Shown here piece by piece: positions 18,047 to 26,161 of a DNA stretch of 64,000 bases; the stretch's first letter is position 1, and every line of letters begins with the position of its first letter. Made by a program: the position numbers and the translations under genes. The notes beneath the pieces were generated by a model. That model saw only the letters and a list, made by a program, of their open reading frames with translations, searched no databases and was not told the origin of the DNA. Source of the DNA: Streptomyces cacaoi (GTDB lineage Bacteria; Actinomycetota; Actinomycetes; Streptomycetales; Streptomycetaceae); assembly GCF_006539165.1 (NCBI RefSeq), contig NZ_BJMM01000007.1, positions 186,001-250,000 on the forward strand, written 5' to 3'.

Positions 18047-18143
18047 GGGGGCGGCGTACGCGCGCACGCGTGCGCCGGACCGGCCCGAGCGTCCCGTACG
18101 CCCGGCCGCCCCGTCACCGCAGCCCGACCGAAGGTGGACCACC

Positions 18144-20036
18144 GTGCCGGACAACACCGCAGCCGCACCACAGCACCCCACCGCCGCGCCGTCGCGGGAC
18201 GCGTCCACCGCGGCGGACGCGGGGACGGCGCGGGACGGAGGACCGCAGCGGCATCCGCGCGTCCGTGAGCCGCTGCTGTGCGTCCTGCTGGTCGCGCTCT
18301 CGGCGGCCGGTGCGCTGATCGGCGTCGATCTGGTGGCCAAGCTGGGCATCTCGGCGAACACCTCGGTGGTGGGGGCGCTCATCGCCATGCTGGTGGGTCG
18401 AATACCCCTGCCCATGCTGCGGAGCATGCGGTCGGTGCACCGGCAGAACCTGGCGCAGAGTGCCATCTCCGCTGCCACGTTCGCCTCCTCGAACGTGCTG
18501 CTGACGTCCATCGCCGTGCCGTACGTCTTCGGCCGGCACGACCTCGTGTGGCCGATGCTGGCCGGTTCGGTGGCCGGTCTCGTCATCGACGCCTGGGTGC
18601 TCTACCGCTCGTTCGGCTCGCGACTGCTGCCGGCGGAGGCCGCCTGGCCGCCCGGTACCGCCGCCGCCGAGACGGTCCGGGCGGGCGATCGGGGCGGCAA
18701 GCGGGCCGTGGTGCTGGCGGGCGGCACGGTCGCCGGTGTCGCCGGTTCCTTCGCCGGCCTGCCGCTGATGGCGGCCGGTGTCGCGCTGCTCGGCAACGTG
18801 TGGGCACTGCTGATGTTCGGCATCGGCCTGGGCCTGCGCGAGTACGGGCATCTGTTCGGCACCGACTTCGGCGCGGGATACGTCCCGCACGGGATCATGG
18901 TGGGCGCCGGACTGGTCGCGCTCGGGCAGGCCGTCGTGCTGCTGGTGCGCCGCCAGGGCGACCGCCGGGCCGGGCAGGACGCCGGAGGGAACCGGTCCCG
19001 AACCGGGACCGCAGCCCCGGACGCACAGGCAACTGCCTCCACAGCTGCGGAAGTCGGCGGAAAATCCGCCACAGATGCGGAAGTGTCCGACGGCTCGGAC
19101 GACGCGACCGCTTCCGGCTCCGCCACGGATACGGCGGTGCCCGCCGGTCCGGGCGAGGGGGCCACCGCCACAGCTGTGGACGCTCCGGCGCCGGGGACGG
19201 CCGCCGGTGCGGCCCCGACCGTCGACGAGCGGACGCTGCGCCGCACGCTCGTCCGCGGCTATCTGCTCTTCGCCGCCGGTGCGGTCGTCCTGGCCTTCGT
19301 CGGCGGGCTCGTGGGCGACATGAGCCCGGCGGGCATCGTGGGCTGGGTCCTGTTCGCCGCCTTCGCCGCGCTGGTGCACGAGCTGATCGTGGGGCTGGCG
19401 GCCATGCAGTCCGGCTGGTTTCCCGCGTTCGCCGTCACCTTGATCTTCCTCATCGCCGGTCTGCTGCTGGGCATCCCCTCGACACCGCTGGCGCTCCTGG
19501 TCGGCTATGTGTCCGCCACCGGCCCGGCCTTCGCCGACATGGGCTACGACCTCAAGGCGGGCTGGCTGCTGCGGCGGGACCACCGGCCGTGGGACCCGTT
19601 CGAACGCGCGGGCAGGCGCGAGCAGTTCCGGGCCGCCCTCATCGGCTTCGCCGTGGCGATCGCCGTCGTCGCCGTGCTGTGGCAGACGTACTTCCGGCAG
19701 GGCCTCTTCCCGCCGATCGCGAAGGTGTACGCCGACACCGTCAAGCACGGCCTGGACGACCCGGGCGTGCTGCGCACCATGCTGCTGTGGGCGATTCCCG
19801 GCGCCCTGCTCCAGCTGCTGGGCGGAACGAAGCGGCAGTTGGGCGTCATGTTCGCCACCGGCCTCCTCATGCTCACACCGCACGCCGGATGGCTCGTGCT
19901 GGCCGGGCTGGCCGGCCGGGTGCTGTACCGCCACTACCGCGGCCCGGGCGCCGACCAGGAGCTGAACCTCGTCGGCGCGGGCCTGATCGCCGGCAGTTCG
20001 CTCGGTGACACCTCGCAGATCTTCCGGGCCCGGTGA
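18144..20036 (+). CDS. OPT-family (oligopeptide/metal-chelate) transporter
   Basis: A 630-residue protein with about 14 hydrophobic segments, resembling the OPT superfamily. AAWPPGTAAAETVRAG near residue 168 corresponds to the family's (F/Y)PxGTAxAE element, and GVDLVAKLGISANTSVVGALIAM near the start is typical. A hydrophilic, Ala/Gly/Asp-rich linker of about 90 residues (roughly 280-365) divides the two membrane halves. Its DNA contains copies of the CACAG[C/A]TGCGGAAG motif. OPT proteins import oligopeptides or metal chelates by proton symport. Two peptidase genes follow, so peptide import is the better guess. Start GTG 18144. Confidence 0.7.
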   Translation: MPDNTAAAPQHPTAAPSRDASTAADAGTARDGGPQRHPRVREPLLCVLLVALSAAGALIGVDLVAKLGISANTSVVGALIAMLVGRIPLPMLRSMRSVHRQNLAQSAISAATFASSNVLLTSIAVPYVFGRHDLVWPMLAGSVAGLVIDAWVLYRSFGSRLLPAEAAWPPGTAAAETVRAGDRGGKRAVVLAGGTVAGVAGSFAGLPLMAAGVALLGNVWALLMFGIGLGLREYGHLFGTDFGAGYVPHGIMVGAGLVALGQAVVLLVRRQGDRRAGQDAGGNRSRTGTAAPDAQATASTAAEVGGKSATDAEVSDGSDDATASGSATDTAVPAGPGEGATATAVDAPAPGTAAGAAPTVDERTLRRTLVRGYLLFAAGAVVLAFVGGLVGDMSPAGIVGWVLFAAFAALVHELIVGLAAMQSGWFPAFAVTLIFLIAGLLLGIPSTPLALLVGYVSATGPAFADMGYDLKAGWLLRRDHRPWDPFERAGRREQFRAALIGFAVAIAVVAVLWQTYFRQGLFPPIAKVYADTVKHGLDDPGVLRTMLLWAIPGALLQLLGGTKRQLGVMFATGLLMLTPHAGWLVLAGLAGRVLYRHYRGPGADQELNLVGAGLIAGSSLGDTSQIFRAR

Positions 20037-20139
20037 CCGGCGTGGCCTGCTCCGCCCCGGCCCGCGGGCCCGCCCGCGCCCGGCCGCCGCCCGCGCCGCC
20101 GCCCGTACCGTCCGACGCCGAAGCAAGGAGAAAGACCCC

Positions 20140-21216
20140 ATGGAGATGCACAGCCGCCTCGAACCCCGCGGCGAATACCTCGGTTTCGAACTCGCCGTCG
20201 CGGCACGCAAGCTGGTCGAGCAGGTCATGCTCGTCAAGCCGGGCGAACACGTCGTCCTGACCGGCGACACCAGCAGCGACCGGCGCGTCGTGGACGCCAC
20301 CGCACAGGCCGTGGCCGCCGCCGGCGGGCACCCCGTGGTCGTCTGGTACGAGACGCTTCCCGGCTCCTCGATGGAACCGCCGCGGCCCGTGGCCGGGGCC
20401 ATCGCGGACGCCGATGTGTGGATCGAGTTCGCGGTCTCCTACGTGATGCACTCCGAGGCGTTCCGCACCGCCATGGCGAACGGCTGCCGCTACACGAACC
20501 TGACCGCCATGGATGTGCACATGCTCGTCGCGACGGTCGGACGCCCCGACTTCGCGGGGGTCATGCGGCTCGGCAACGCGCTGGTACGGCTGCTGGAGCA
20601 GGCCGACGAGGTCCGGATCACCTCGCGCAACGGCACCGACATCACCGGACGCAACGGCGACCGGCCCATCAATCTGCGCGGCAAGCCCGCCGAGCGGCCC
20701 GGCGAGACGGTGATGCTCTCCGGCCAGATCTCCTGGAACCCGCTGGAGGAGACGCAGCAGGGCACCCTGGTGTTCGACGGGGCGCTGTGGCCGCCGGACC
20801 AGCTGGGGCTGCTCCGCTCCCCCGTGCGCTGCACGATCGAGGACGGCGTCGTCACCGCCATCGACGGTGCGGACAGCAGTGGGCAGGAAGCGGAGATCTT
20901 CCGCAGCTGGATGGAGTCCTTCGACGACCCGAACATGTTCCGGGTGGCGCACTGGTCGCTCGGCTTCAACCCGGGCGTGCCCGCGCCGACCGGCCGGATC
21001 GTCGAGGACGAGCGGGTCTTCGGATGCGTCGAACTCGGCATCGGCACCAAGGGCGCGTGGATCGGGGGTGAGCCGTGGGTGGCCGCCGCGCACACCGACG
21101 GCAGCATCCTGGGCCCGTCCATCTACCTGGACGGCGAGGCGATCGAGATCGACGGCCGCTATGTGCACCCCGAACTCGTGCAGATATGCAAGGAACTGGA
21201 GGTGCCCGGCTACTGA
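20140..21216 (+). CDS. M29-type (aminopeptidase T/leucyl aminopeptidase-like) metallopeptidase
   Basis: A 358-residue member of the M29 aminopeptidase superfamily, which also includes ring-opening dioxygenases such as NicX. VKPGEHVVLTGDTSSDRRVVDA near the start is typical, as are VFGCVELGIGTKGAWIGGE and AAHTDGSILGPSIYLDGE near residues 285-330. The latter supply the metal-binding Glu and His-Thr-Asp residues of the family. AAGGAG lies 9 bases before ATG 20140. It sits between the OPT transporter and the proline iminopeptidase, favouring peptide hydrolysis over aromatic ring cleavage. Confidence 0.8.
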   Translation: MEMHSRLEPRGEYLGFELAVAARKLVEQVMLVKPGEHVVLTGDTSSDRRVVDATAQAVAAAGGHPVVVWYETLPGSSMEPPRPVAGAIADADVWIEFAVSYVMHSEAFRTAMANGCRYTNLTAMDVHMLVATVGRPDFAGVMRLGNALVRLLEQADEVRITSRNGTDITGRNGDRPINLRGKPAERPGETVMLSGQISWNPLEETQQGTLVFDGALWPPDQLGLLRSPVRCTIEDGVVTAIDGADSSGQEAEIFRSWMESFDDPNMFRVAHWSLGFNPGVPAPTGRIVEDERVFGCVELGIGTKGAWIGGEPWVAAAHTDGSILGPSIYLDGEAIEIDGRYVHPELVQICKELEVPGY

Positions 21217-21399
21217 CGGCCCTGCGCCGGGGGTGTACGCGGGCGGCCGGTGCCGCTCCGTACGCCCCGGCGGTTCCGTCGCCGCCGCGCGCTCCCGGTC
21301 GCTGCCGGGGCCCGGCGGCCTCCCGCCGCTCCGTTTGCCCCCGCCCTCCCGTTCCCGCCCGCCACCGCCCCGTCCGTCCGCGTCCCGTGAGGAGCCACC

Positions 21400-22704
21400 G
21401 TGCCCGACGCCATCCGTTACCGCCACGACGGCCTCGTGTGCACCGATCACACGCTCGATGTCCCCCTCGACCACGACCGCCCCGACGGTCCCGCCCTCAC
21501 CCTCTTCGCCCGCGAAGTCGTCGCCGCCGGGCGGGAACACGAGGATCTGCCCCGTCTGCTATGGCTCCAGGGCGGCCCCGGCGGCCGGGCGGACCGCCCC
21601 TCGGCACCCGGCGCCTGGCTGCGCCGCGCCCTGCGCGCGTACCGGGTGGTGCTGATGGACCAGCGCGGCACCGGGCGCAGCACCCCGGCCGACCGCACCA
21701 CGCTCGCCGGACAGCCGGACGCCGCGGCCACCGCCGCCTACCTCGGCCACTTCCGCGCCGACGCGATCGTGCGCGACGCCGAGCTTCTCCGGCGTCATCT
21801 GGGGGGCGACCGGGAACAGGACCGCCCGTGGACGGTGCTCGGCCAGAGCTTCGGCGGCTTCTGTGCGCTCAGCTATCTGAGCACGGCCCCGGAAGGACTG
21901 GAGCGGGTCCTGATCACCGGTGGGCTGCCCACGCTCACCGGCCACGCCGACGACGTCTACCGCGCCGCCTACGCGCGCGTACTCGCCCACAACGAGCGCT
22001 ATTTCGCCCGCTACCCGGACGACCAGCGCCTCGTGGACGCGATCGCCGCGCACCTCGACACCCACGACGTCCGGATGCCCACCGGGGAGCGGCTGACCGT
22101 ACGCCGCTTCCAGACGGTCGGCATCGGCCTCGGCAACGCCTCGAAGTTCGACGCCCTGCACTATCTGCTGGAGAGCGCCTTCGTGCCGGGCCCGGCCGGG
22201 CCCACGCTCTCCGACGGCTTCCTGCGCGGCGTCGACGCCGCGGTGTCGTTCGCCGAACGTCCGCTGTACGCCGTGCTGCACGAGCCGATCTACGCGCAGG
22301 GCGGGCGGGCGACGGCCTGGTCGGCGCACCGGATACGGGAGGAGTTCCCGGCGTTCGCACCGGCCACCGACCGGCCGCTGCGGCTGACCGGGGAGATGAT
22401 CTACCCCTGGCAGTTCGAGGAGGACCCGGCCCTGGTGCCGCTGCGCGACGCGGCACAGCTGCTCGCGGAACGCACCGACTGGCCCGCCTTGTACGACCTC
22501 GACCAGCTGGCGCGGAACGAGGTGCCCGTCGCCGCCGCCGTCTACTACGACGACATGTTCGTCGACCGTGAGCAGTCGCTGGAAACGGCCGCAGCTGTGC
22601 GCGGACTGCGGCCGTGGATCACCAACACCCATGCGCACGACGGTGTGCGCGTCGACGGGGCGGTCTTCGACCGGCTGCTCGCCATGGCCCGCGGGGAGAT
22701 CTGA
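21400..22704 (+). CDS. Proline iminopeptidase (alpha/beta hydrolase, S33)
   Basis: A 434-residue alpha/beta hydrolase of the S33 prolyl aminopeptidase family. The oxyanion segment is LWLQGGPGGRA near residue 50, and VVLMDQRGTGRSTP near residue 84 is the DQRGxGxS family signature. The nucleophile elbow is VLGQSFGGFCALSYL near residue 148, and the C-terminal His lies in NTHAHDGVR. It removes N-terminal proline from peptides. The start is GTG 21400. It completes the IclR-OPT-M29-S33 set. Confidence 0.88.
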   Translation: MPDAIRYRHDGLVCTDHTLDVPLDHDRPDGPALTLFAREVVAAGREHEDLPRLLWLQGGPGGRADRPSAPGAWLRRALRAYRVVLMDQRGTGRSTPADRTTLAGQPDAAATAAYLGHFRADAIVRDAELLRRHLGGDREQDRPWTVLGQSFGGFCALSYLSTAPEGLERVLITGGLPTLTGHADDVYRAAYARVLAHNERYFARYPDDQRLVDAIAAHLDTHDVRMPTGERLTVRRFQTVGIGLGNASKFDALHYLLESAFVPGPAGPTLSDGFLRGVDAAVSFAERPLYAVLHEPIYAQGGRATAWSAHRIREEFPAFAPATDRPLRLTGEMIYPWQFEEDPALVPLRDAAQLLAERTDWPALYDLDQLARNEVPVAAAVYYDDMFVDREQSLETAAAVRGLRPWITNTHAHDGVRVDGAVFDRLLAMARGEI

Positions 22705-22735
22705 GCCCGGCAGGTGCCCGCGCCGGTCCGCACGT

Positions 22736-23161
22736 TCACAGGGAGCTGCCCTCCCGCGGCCCGAGCATCCGTCCGATGGTGGCGTGCAGCGCCTCGTGCA
22801 GCTGCCCGGTGGAGGTCAAGGTGGCGCCCGGGCAGCAGGGCACCGCCCAGTGCGGGCCCGGCGGGCGCAGGCGGGTGCGGGGCGGGACGGTGACCCAGCT
22901 CGCCGTGGACAGCACCTGCACGGCGGCGAACTCCGGAAAGGTCCATTCCCGTGCGCTGCCCGGTTTGATCAGCCAGTAGAGCCGGCAGCCGTACGGGTCC
23001 CGGATGACCGCTCCGGACCCGGAGCCGAGGCGCCTCAAGACGTCCTTGCCCAGGTAGATGGGCACACGGACGGCGTCCCACCACTGGCCTGCGGGCAGCA
23101 GGACGGCATCGGGGCCCGAGGGGAGGGGCCACGTCACGGTCACGGTCTCTCCTGGCGTCAT
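22736..23161 (-). CDS. Conserved-looking hypothetical protein, 141 aa
   Basis: I do not recognise a family. The protein is soluble, begins MTPGETVTVTWPLPSG and has Trp-rich stretches (AGQWWDAVRV, YWLIKPGSAREWTFPEF). It lies downstream of the XRE regulator on the same strand, but a palindrome about 50 bases upstream (23210-23227) suggests its own regulated promoter. The start is the ATG at 23161 rather than an in-frame ATG at 23311, because the extension crosses the palindrome. Confidence 0.65.
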   Translation of the reverse strand: MTPGETVTVTWPLPSGPDAVLLPAGQWWDAVRVPIYLGKDVLRRLGSGSGAVIRDPYGCRLYWLIKPGSAREWTFPEFAAVQVLSTASWVTVPPRTRLRPPGPHWAVPCCPGATLTSTGQLHEALHATIGRMLGPREGSSL

Positions 23162-23209
23162 CGCGATTCCTGGCACACGGTCAGGGTGCGCGGCGGCGAC
23201 ACGGATAAG

Positions 23210-23227
23210 TGTCACTGGTAAGTGACA
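23210..23227. promoter_or_regulatory. Palindrome upstream of the 141-aa hypothetical gene
   Basis: Perfect inverted repeat TGTCACT-GGTA-AGTGACA, unusually AT-rich for the region, 49-66 bases upstream of the start. It could be an operator for the neighbouring XRE regulator; the binder is unknown. Confidence 0.5.
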
Positions 23228-23315
23228 GTCCGCATCTGCTTCGTCACAGAGATCGCATGCCTCTCCGGGGCCCCTCCGGTGACTCGCGTCGCGGCGGAGC
23301 ACAACGCCCACGGGC

Positions 23316-24560
23316 TCACAGACCGAGCCAGGCCGCCATGTTGTCCAGGGAGTCGGGGGTACGGCGCCGCTGGGCGACGAGACCGTTGATCGTCTCCCGG
23401 GCGCCCGGGTGGTAACGGGTCTGCTGCGGTGCGAGTTTGCGCGCCGCCATCAGGGACGTGAGCGCCGCGTCGCTGCGGCCTGTCTCCATCTCCGCGCGCG
23501 CCCGGTCGATGTAGAAGTGCGCTCTGCGCGAGAGCGGCCAGTCGTGCGGCAGCCGCACGGCGCGCGACTTCTCCAGCGCCTTGCCGTAGCGGCGCATCTC
23601 CACGTGCGCGGACACCTCGTGGACGGCGACGTTGGCCGGGCCGAAGCTCAGCCAGTGCACACGGCCGGCCTCGCCCGTACGCGTCGCGTAGGCGAGCGCC
23701 TCGCGCAGATGGGCGGAGACGGCGTCGGCGTCGTGTGCCCGGGCGGAGATGACGCTCGCCCCCAGATGCAGCTGGCCGCGCACCACCAGAGAGATGTGGT
23801 CGTCCTGGTCCCGCGCCTGTCCGGCCACCGCACGTCCCGCCTCGATCAGCCGCAGACCGATGCTGTGTTCGCCCTCGCGGAAGTACGCGAGGGCCCGCAT
23901 GTACTGGCGCACCGCGGCGAGCAGCGGGTCCGAGCCCCGTTCGGCGGCCCAGCCCAGCCGGTCCAGCGCGATGGTGGCCAGATCGTAGAAGCCCAGCTTC
24001 GTGGCGATGTCGTGCGCGGTGCGGTAGGCGGAGGCGAGGGTCCGCCACAGCGCGGTGCTCGGGGCGCGGTGCGCGGCCACGGTGACCTCGGCGATCAGCG
24101 CGGGCAGCGCGTGCGCCGCCCGGCTCAGATGCGTGGCACGCACCATGCGGCACAACTCGTCCGCTTCTGCGGCGAGTTCCTCAGCTGTGCGGGTTCCGCC
24201 GCTGCTGTGCTCAGCTGTCCCGTCGGACGCCGGGTCGCCCGCGGTCGCGGCCTCGCGCGCGGCGTCCTCCAGGTCGTAGAGGTCCAGCGCCTCCCGGATG
24301 GGACGGATGAGGGCGGCCAGGCGGTCCTGTTGCAGCTCGGTGACGTAGGGCTGCCCCGTCAGTACGGTGACATCGATCCGCAGGGCACGGGCGACGGCGG
24401 AGACCAGATCCGGCGAAGCGTTCTTGCGTCCCTCCTCCACCTGCCGCAACAAGCTGTAGGAGTACGGGAGGCGGGCGGCCAGGCCCCGCTGGGTGAGGCC
24501 GGCCAGCTTGCGCTGGTGGGCGATCCGAACGCCCGCGTGCTCTTCGTGCGGCCCGCGCAT
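23316..24560 (-). CDS. XRE-family regulator with long C-terminal helical domain
   Basis: A 414-residue streptomycete-type regulator. The N-terminal Cro/C1 helix-turn-helix is RKLAGLTQRGLAARLPYSYSLLRQVEEGRKNASPDLV, followed by an all-helical, TPR-like repeat region to the C-terminus. Around residues 110-125 an acidic linker reads GTAEHSSGGTRTAEEL; both ACA-GCT codon pairs there fall in CAGCTG motifs 30 bases apart. I chose ATG 24560 (GGAG upstream); ATG 24641 would add 27 residues. It is divergent from the flavoprotein gene, its probable partner or target. Confidence 0.82.
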   Translation of the reverse strand: MRGPHEEHAGVRIAHQRKLAGLTQRGLAARLPYSYSLLRQVEEGRKNASPDLVSAVARALRIDVTVLTGQPYVTELQQDRLAALIRPIREALDLYDLEDAAREAATAGDPASDGTAEHSSGGTRTAEELAAEADELCRMVRATHLSRAAHALPALIAEVTVAAHRAPSTALWRTLASAYRTAHDIATKLGFYDLATIALDRLGWAAERGSDPLLAAVRQYMRALAYFREGEHSIGLRLIEAGRAVAGQARDQDDHISLVVRGQLHLGASVISARAHDADAVSAHLREALAYATRTGEAGRVHWLSFGPANVAVHEVSAHVEMRRYGKALEKSRAVRLPHDWPLSRRAHFYIDRARAEMETGRSDAALTSLMAARKLAPQQTRYHPGARETINGLVAQRRRTPDSLDNMAAWLGL

Positions 24561-24803
24561 CGGGACTCCGTTTCTCTTCCGCGTCGCCGACGGGGCGGCT
24601 TTCCCGGCGTGCTGCCCGTTCGTTCCGTGCGGTGCGTGCATGCTGCGCTCCGTCGTCCCCGTCCCCCACGCCCAGTTGACGTTCGGACCGTAGGCACGAG
24701 CGGGCCGTACGAGCGCTTTCCGGTCAGCTGTGCCACTCGAACGGGTTCCGGGGACTTGCGCCGCGAGCGCGGTTCGTGGCAGCAGCTGTGGTGGGATGCC
24801 CGC

Positions 24804-25445
24804 ATGGCTCCCCCTGTGCTCTATCTGCTCGGTTCCGCCGCCCCTCCGGTGCTCCAGGCGGGCACGGTGGTCGAGGAGGCCCGGCGGCGCGGCTGGGACG
24901 TGTGCCTGGGGCTCACACCGACGGCTGCTGACTGGCTGGAGGATCAACTGCCGCAGCTGGAGCAGACGTCGGGTCACCCGGTGCGCTCCCGCTACAAACG
25001 CCCCGGCCGGCCCGATGTGTGGCCGCCCGCCTCGGTCGCCCTGGTGGCCCCGGCGACGTTCAACACGCTCAACCAGTGGGCGCTCGGGCTCACCGACAAG
25101 TTCGTGGTGGGCTTCGCCGCTGAAGCGATCGGCAAGGGCATCCCGCTCGTCACCATGCCGTGTGTGAACGCCGCCTACGCACGCCATCCGCAGTTCCCGC
25201 GCTCGCTGGCCACGCTCCGGGACGCGGGGGTGCGGGTGCTGTACGGGGAGGGCGGTTTCGTGCCGAATCCGCCGGGCCGCGGGCGGCCGGATTCCTACCC
25301 CTGGCCGCTCGCCCTGGAGGCCGCGTCCGCCGCCCTCGACACGGCCGACGGGGACGGGGCCGCCCCGCACACAGCTGCGGCGGACCCGGCCGGCGCCCGG
25401 CACGCGCGGTGTGTGCCCGGGCGGACCGAGCACGGCCGCCCGTAG
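24804..25445 (+). CDS. Flavoprotein (phosphopantothenoylcysteine decarboxylase-like fold)
   Basis: A 213-residue flavoprotein-family protein. PPVLYLLGSAAPPVLQAGTV forms the first beta-alpha unit, and VALVAPATFNTLNQWALGLTDKFVVG near residue 73 is the conserved FMN-binding PATxNT segment of the Dfp/UbiX/lantibiotic decarboxylase superfamily. ECLxx-type decarboxylase residues are not obvious, so catalytic activity is uncertain. This gene next to a divergent XRE regulator is a recurrent streptomycete arrangement. The C-terminal 35 residues are low-complexity. Confidence 0.8.
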   Translation: MAPPVLYLLGSAAPPVLQAGTVVEEARRRGWDVCLGLTPTAADWLEDQLPQLEQTSGHPVRSRYKRPGRPDVWPPASVALVAPATFNTLNQWALGLTDKFVVGFAAEAIGKGIPLVTMPCVNAAYARHPQFPRSLATLRDAGVRVLYGEGGFVPNPPGRGRPDSYPWPLALEAASAALDTADGDGAAPHTAAADPAGARHARCVPGRTEHGRP

Positions 25446-25702
25446 CAGCCGCCGCCGGGCGCTCGGTGCCGTTCGGCCAGGGCTCCGGGCCCACTGCTGC
25501 TGAAGAAACACGCACATCTGCGCGTTGGAGAAAGAGGCACATCCACGCAGGCGCAGGAAAACGGTGCGCATGCTCCGTCCCAGGGCGTAGGACGAAGGTC
25601 CGTGCCGATCGGCGAAATGCGGGCGCTCCGCGGGGAGTTGGACACTTCGCAAGGGCGCGGCACCGGAGCCGGGCCCGCCGCACGAGCAACAGGGAGGCAT
25701 CC

Positions 25703-26098
25703 ATGCCGGTCCAGCTCAACCACACCATCGTGCGCGCCACGGACAAGAAGCGCTCGGCGGACTTCTACGCACAGCTGCTGGGGCTCGAAGTGCAGCCGCA
25801 GTTCGGCCCGTTCCTCCCCGTCGTCACGGACAACGACGTCGCCCTCGACTTCGCCGACGCCGGTGAGGAACCCATCACCCCGCAGCACTACGCGTTCCTC
25901 GTCTCCGAGCCCGAGTTCGACGAGATCTTCGGCCGTGTCCGCTCGGCCGGCCTCACCTACTACGCCGACCCGAGGCGCGAGCAGCCCGGCGAGATCAACC
26001 ACCACGACGGCGGCCGCGGCGTCTACTGGCTCGACCCCGACGGCCACGTCCTGGAGATCATCACGCAGCACTACGGCGCGGACGGCCGCACCGGCTGA
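25703..26098 (+). CDS. VOC-family protein (glyoxalase/bleomycin-resistance fold)
   Basis: A 131-residue vicinal-oxygen-chelate protein with two beta-alpha-beta-beta-beta modules. It starts QLNHTIVRATDKKRSADFYAQLLGLE, where the His is the usual first metal ligand, and ends GRGVYWLDPDGHVLEIITQHYG with the usual Glu ligand. Members bind metal-chelating substrates or antibiotics; the substrate is not evident. AGGGAGG lies upstream of ATG 25703. The 257-base gap before it shows no clear element. Confidence 0.9.
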   Translation: MPVQLNHTIVRATDKKRSADFYAQLLGLEVQPQFGPFLPVVTDNDVALDFADAGEEPITPQHYAFLVSEPEFDEIFGRVRSAGLTYYADPRREQPGEINHHDGGRGVYWLDPDGHVLEIITQHYGADGRTG

Positions 26099-26127
26099 CG
26101 CCCGCACAGCGGAGGTCGGCACCGCCG

Positions 26128-26161
26128 CCTGAGCCCGCCCGGGCAGCCGGTCGGGCTCAGG
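26128..26161. terminator. Bidirectional hairpin between VOC and membrane-protein genes
   Basis: CCTGAGCCCG / CGGGCTCAGG, a 10-bp stem with a 14-base loop between convergent genes. The right arm covers the stop codon of the minus-strand gene. Confidence 0.5.
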
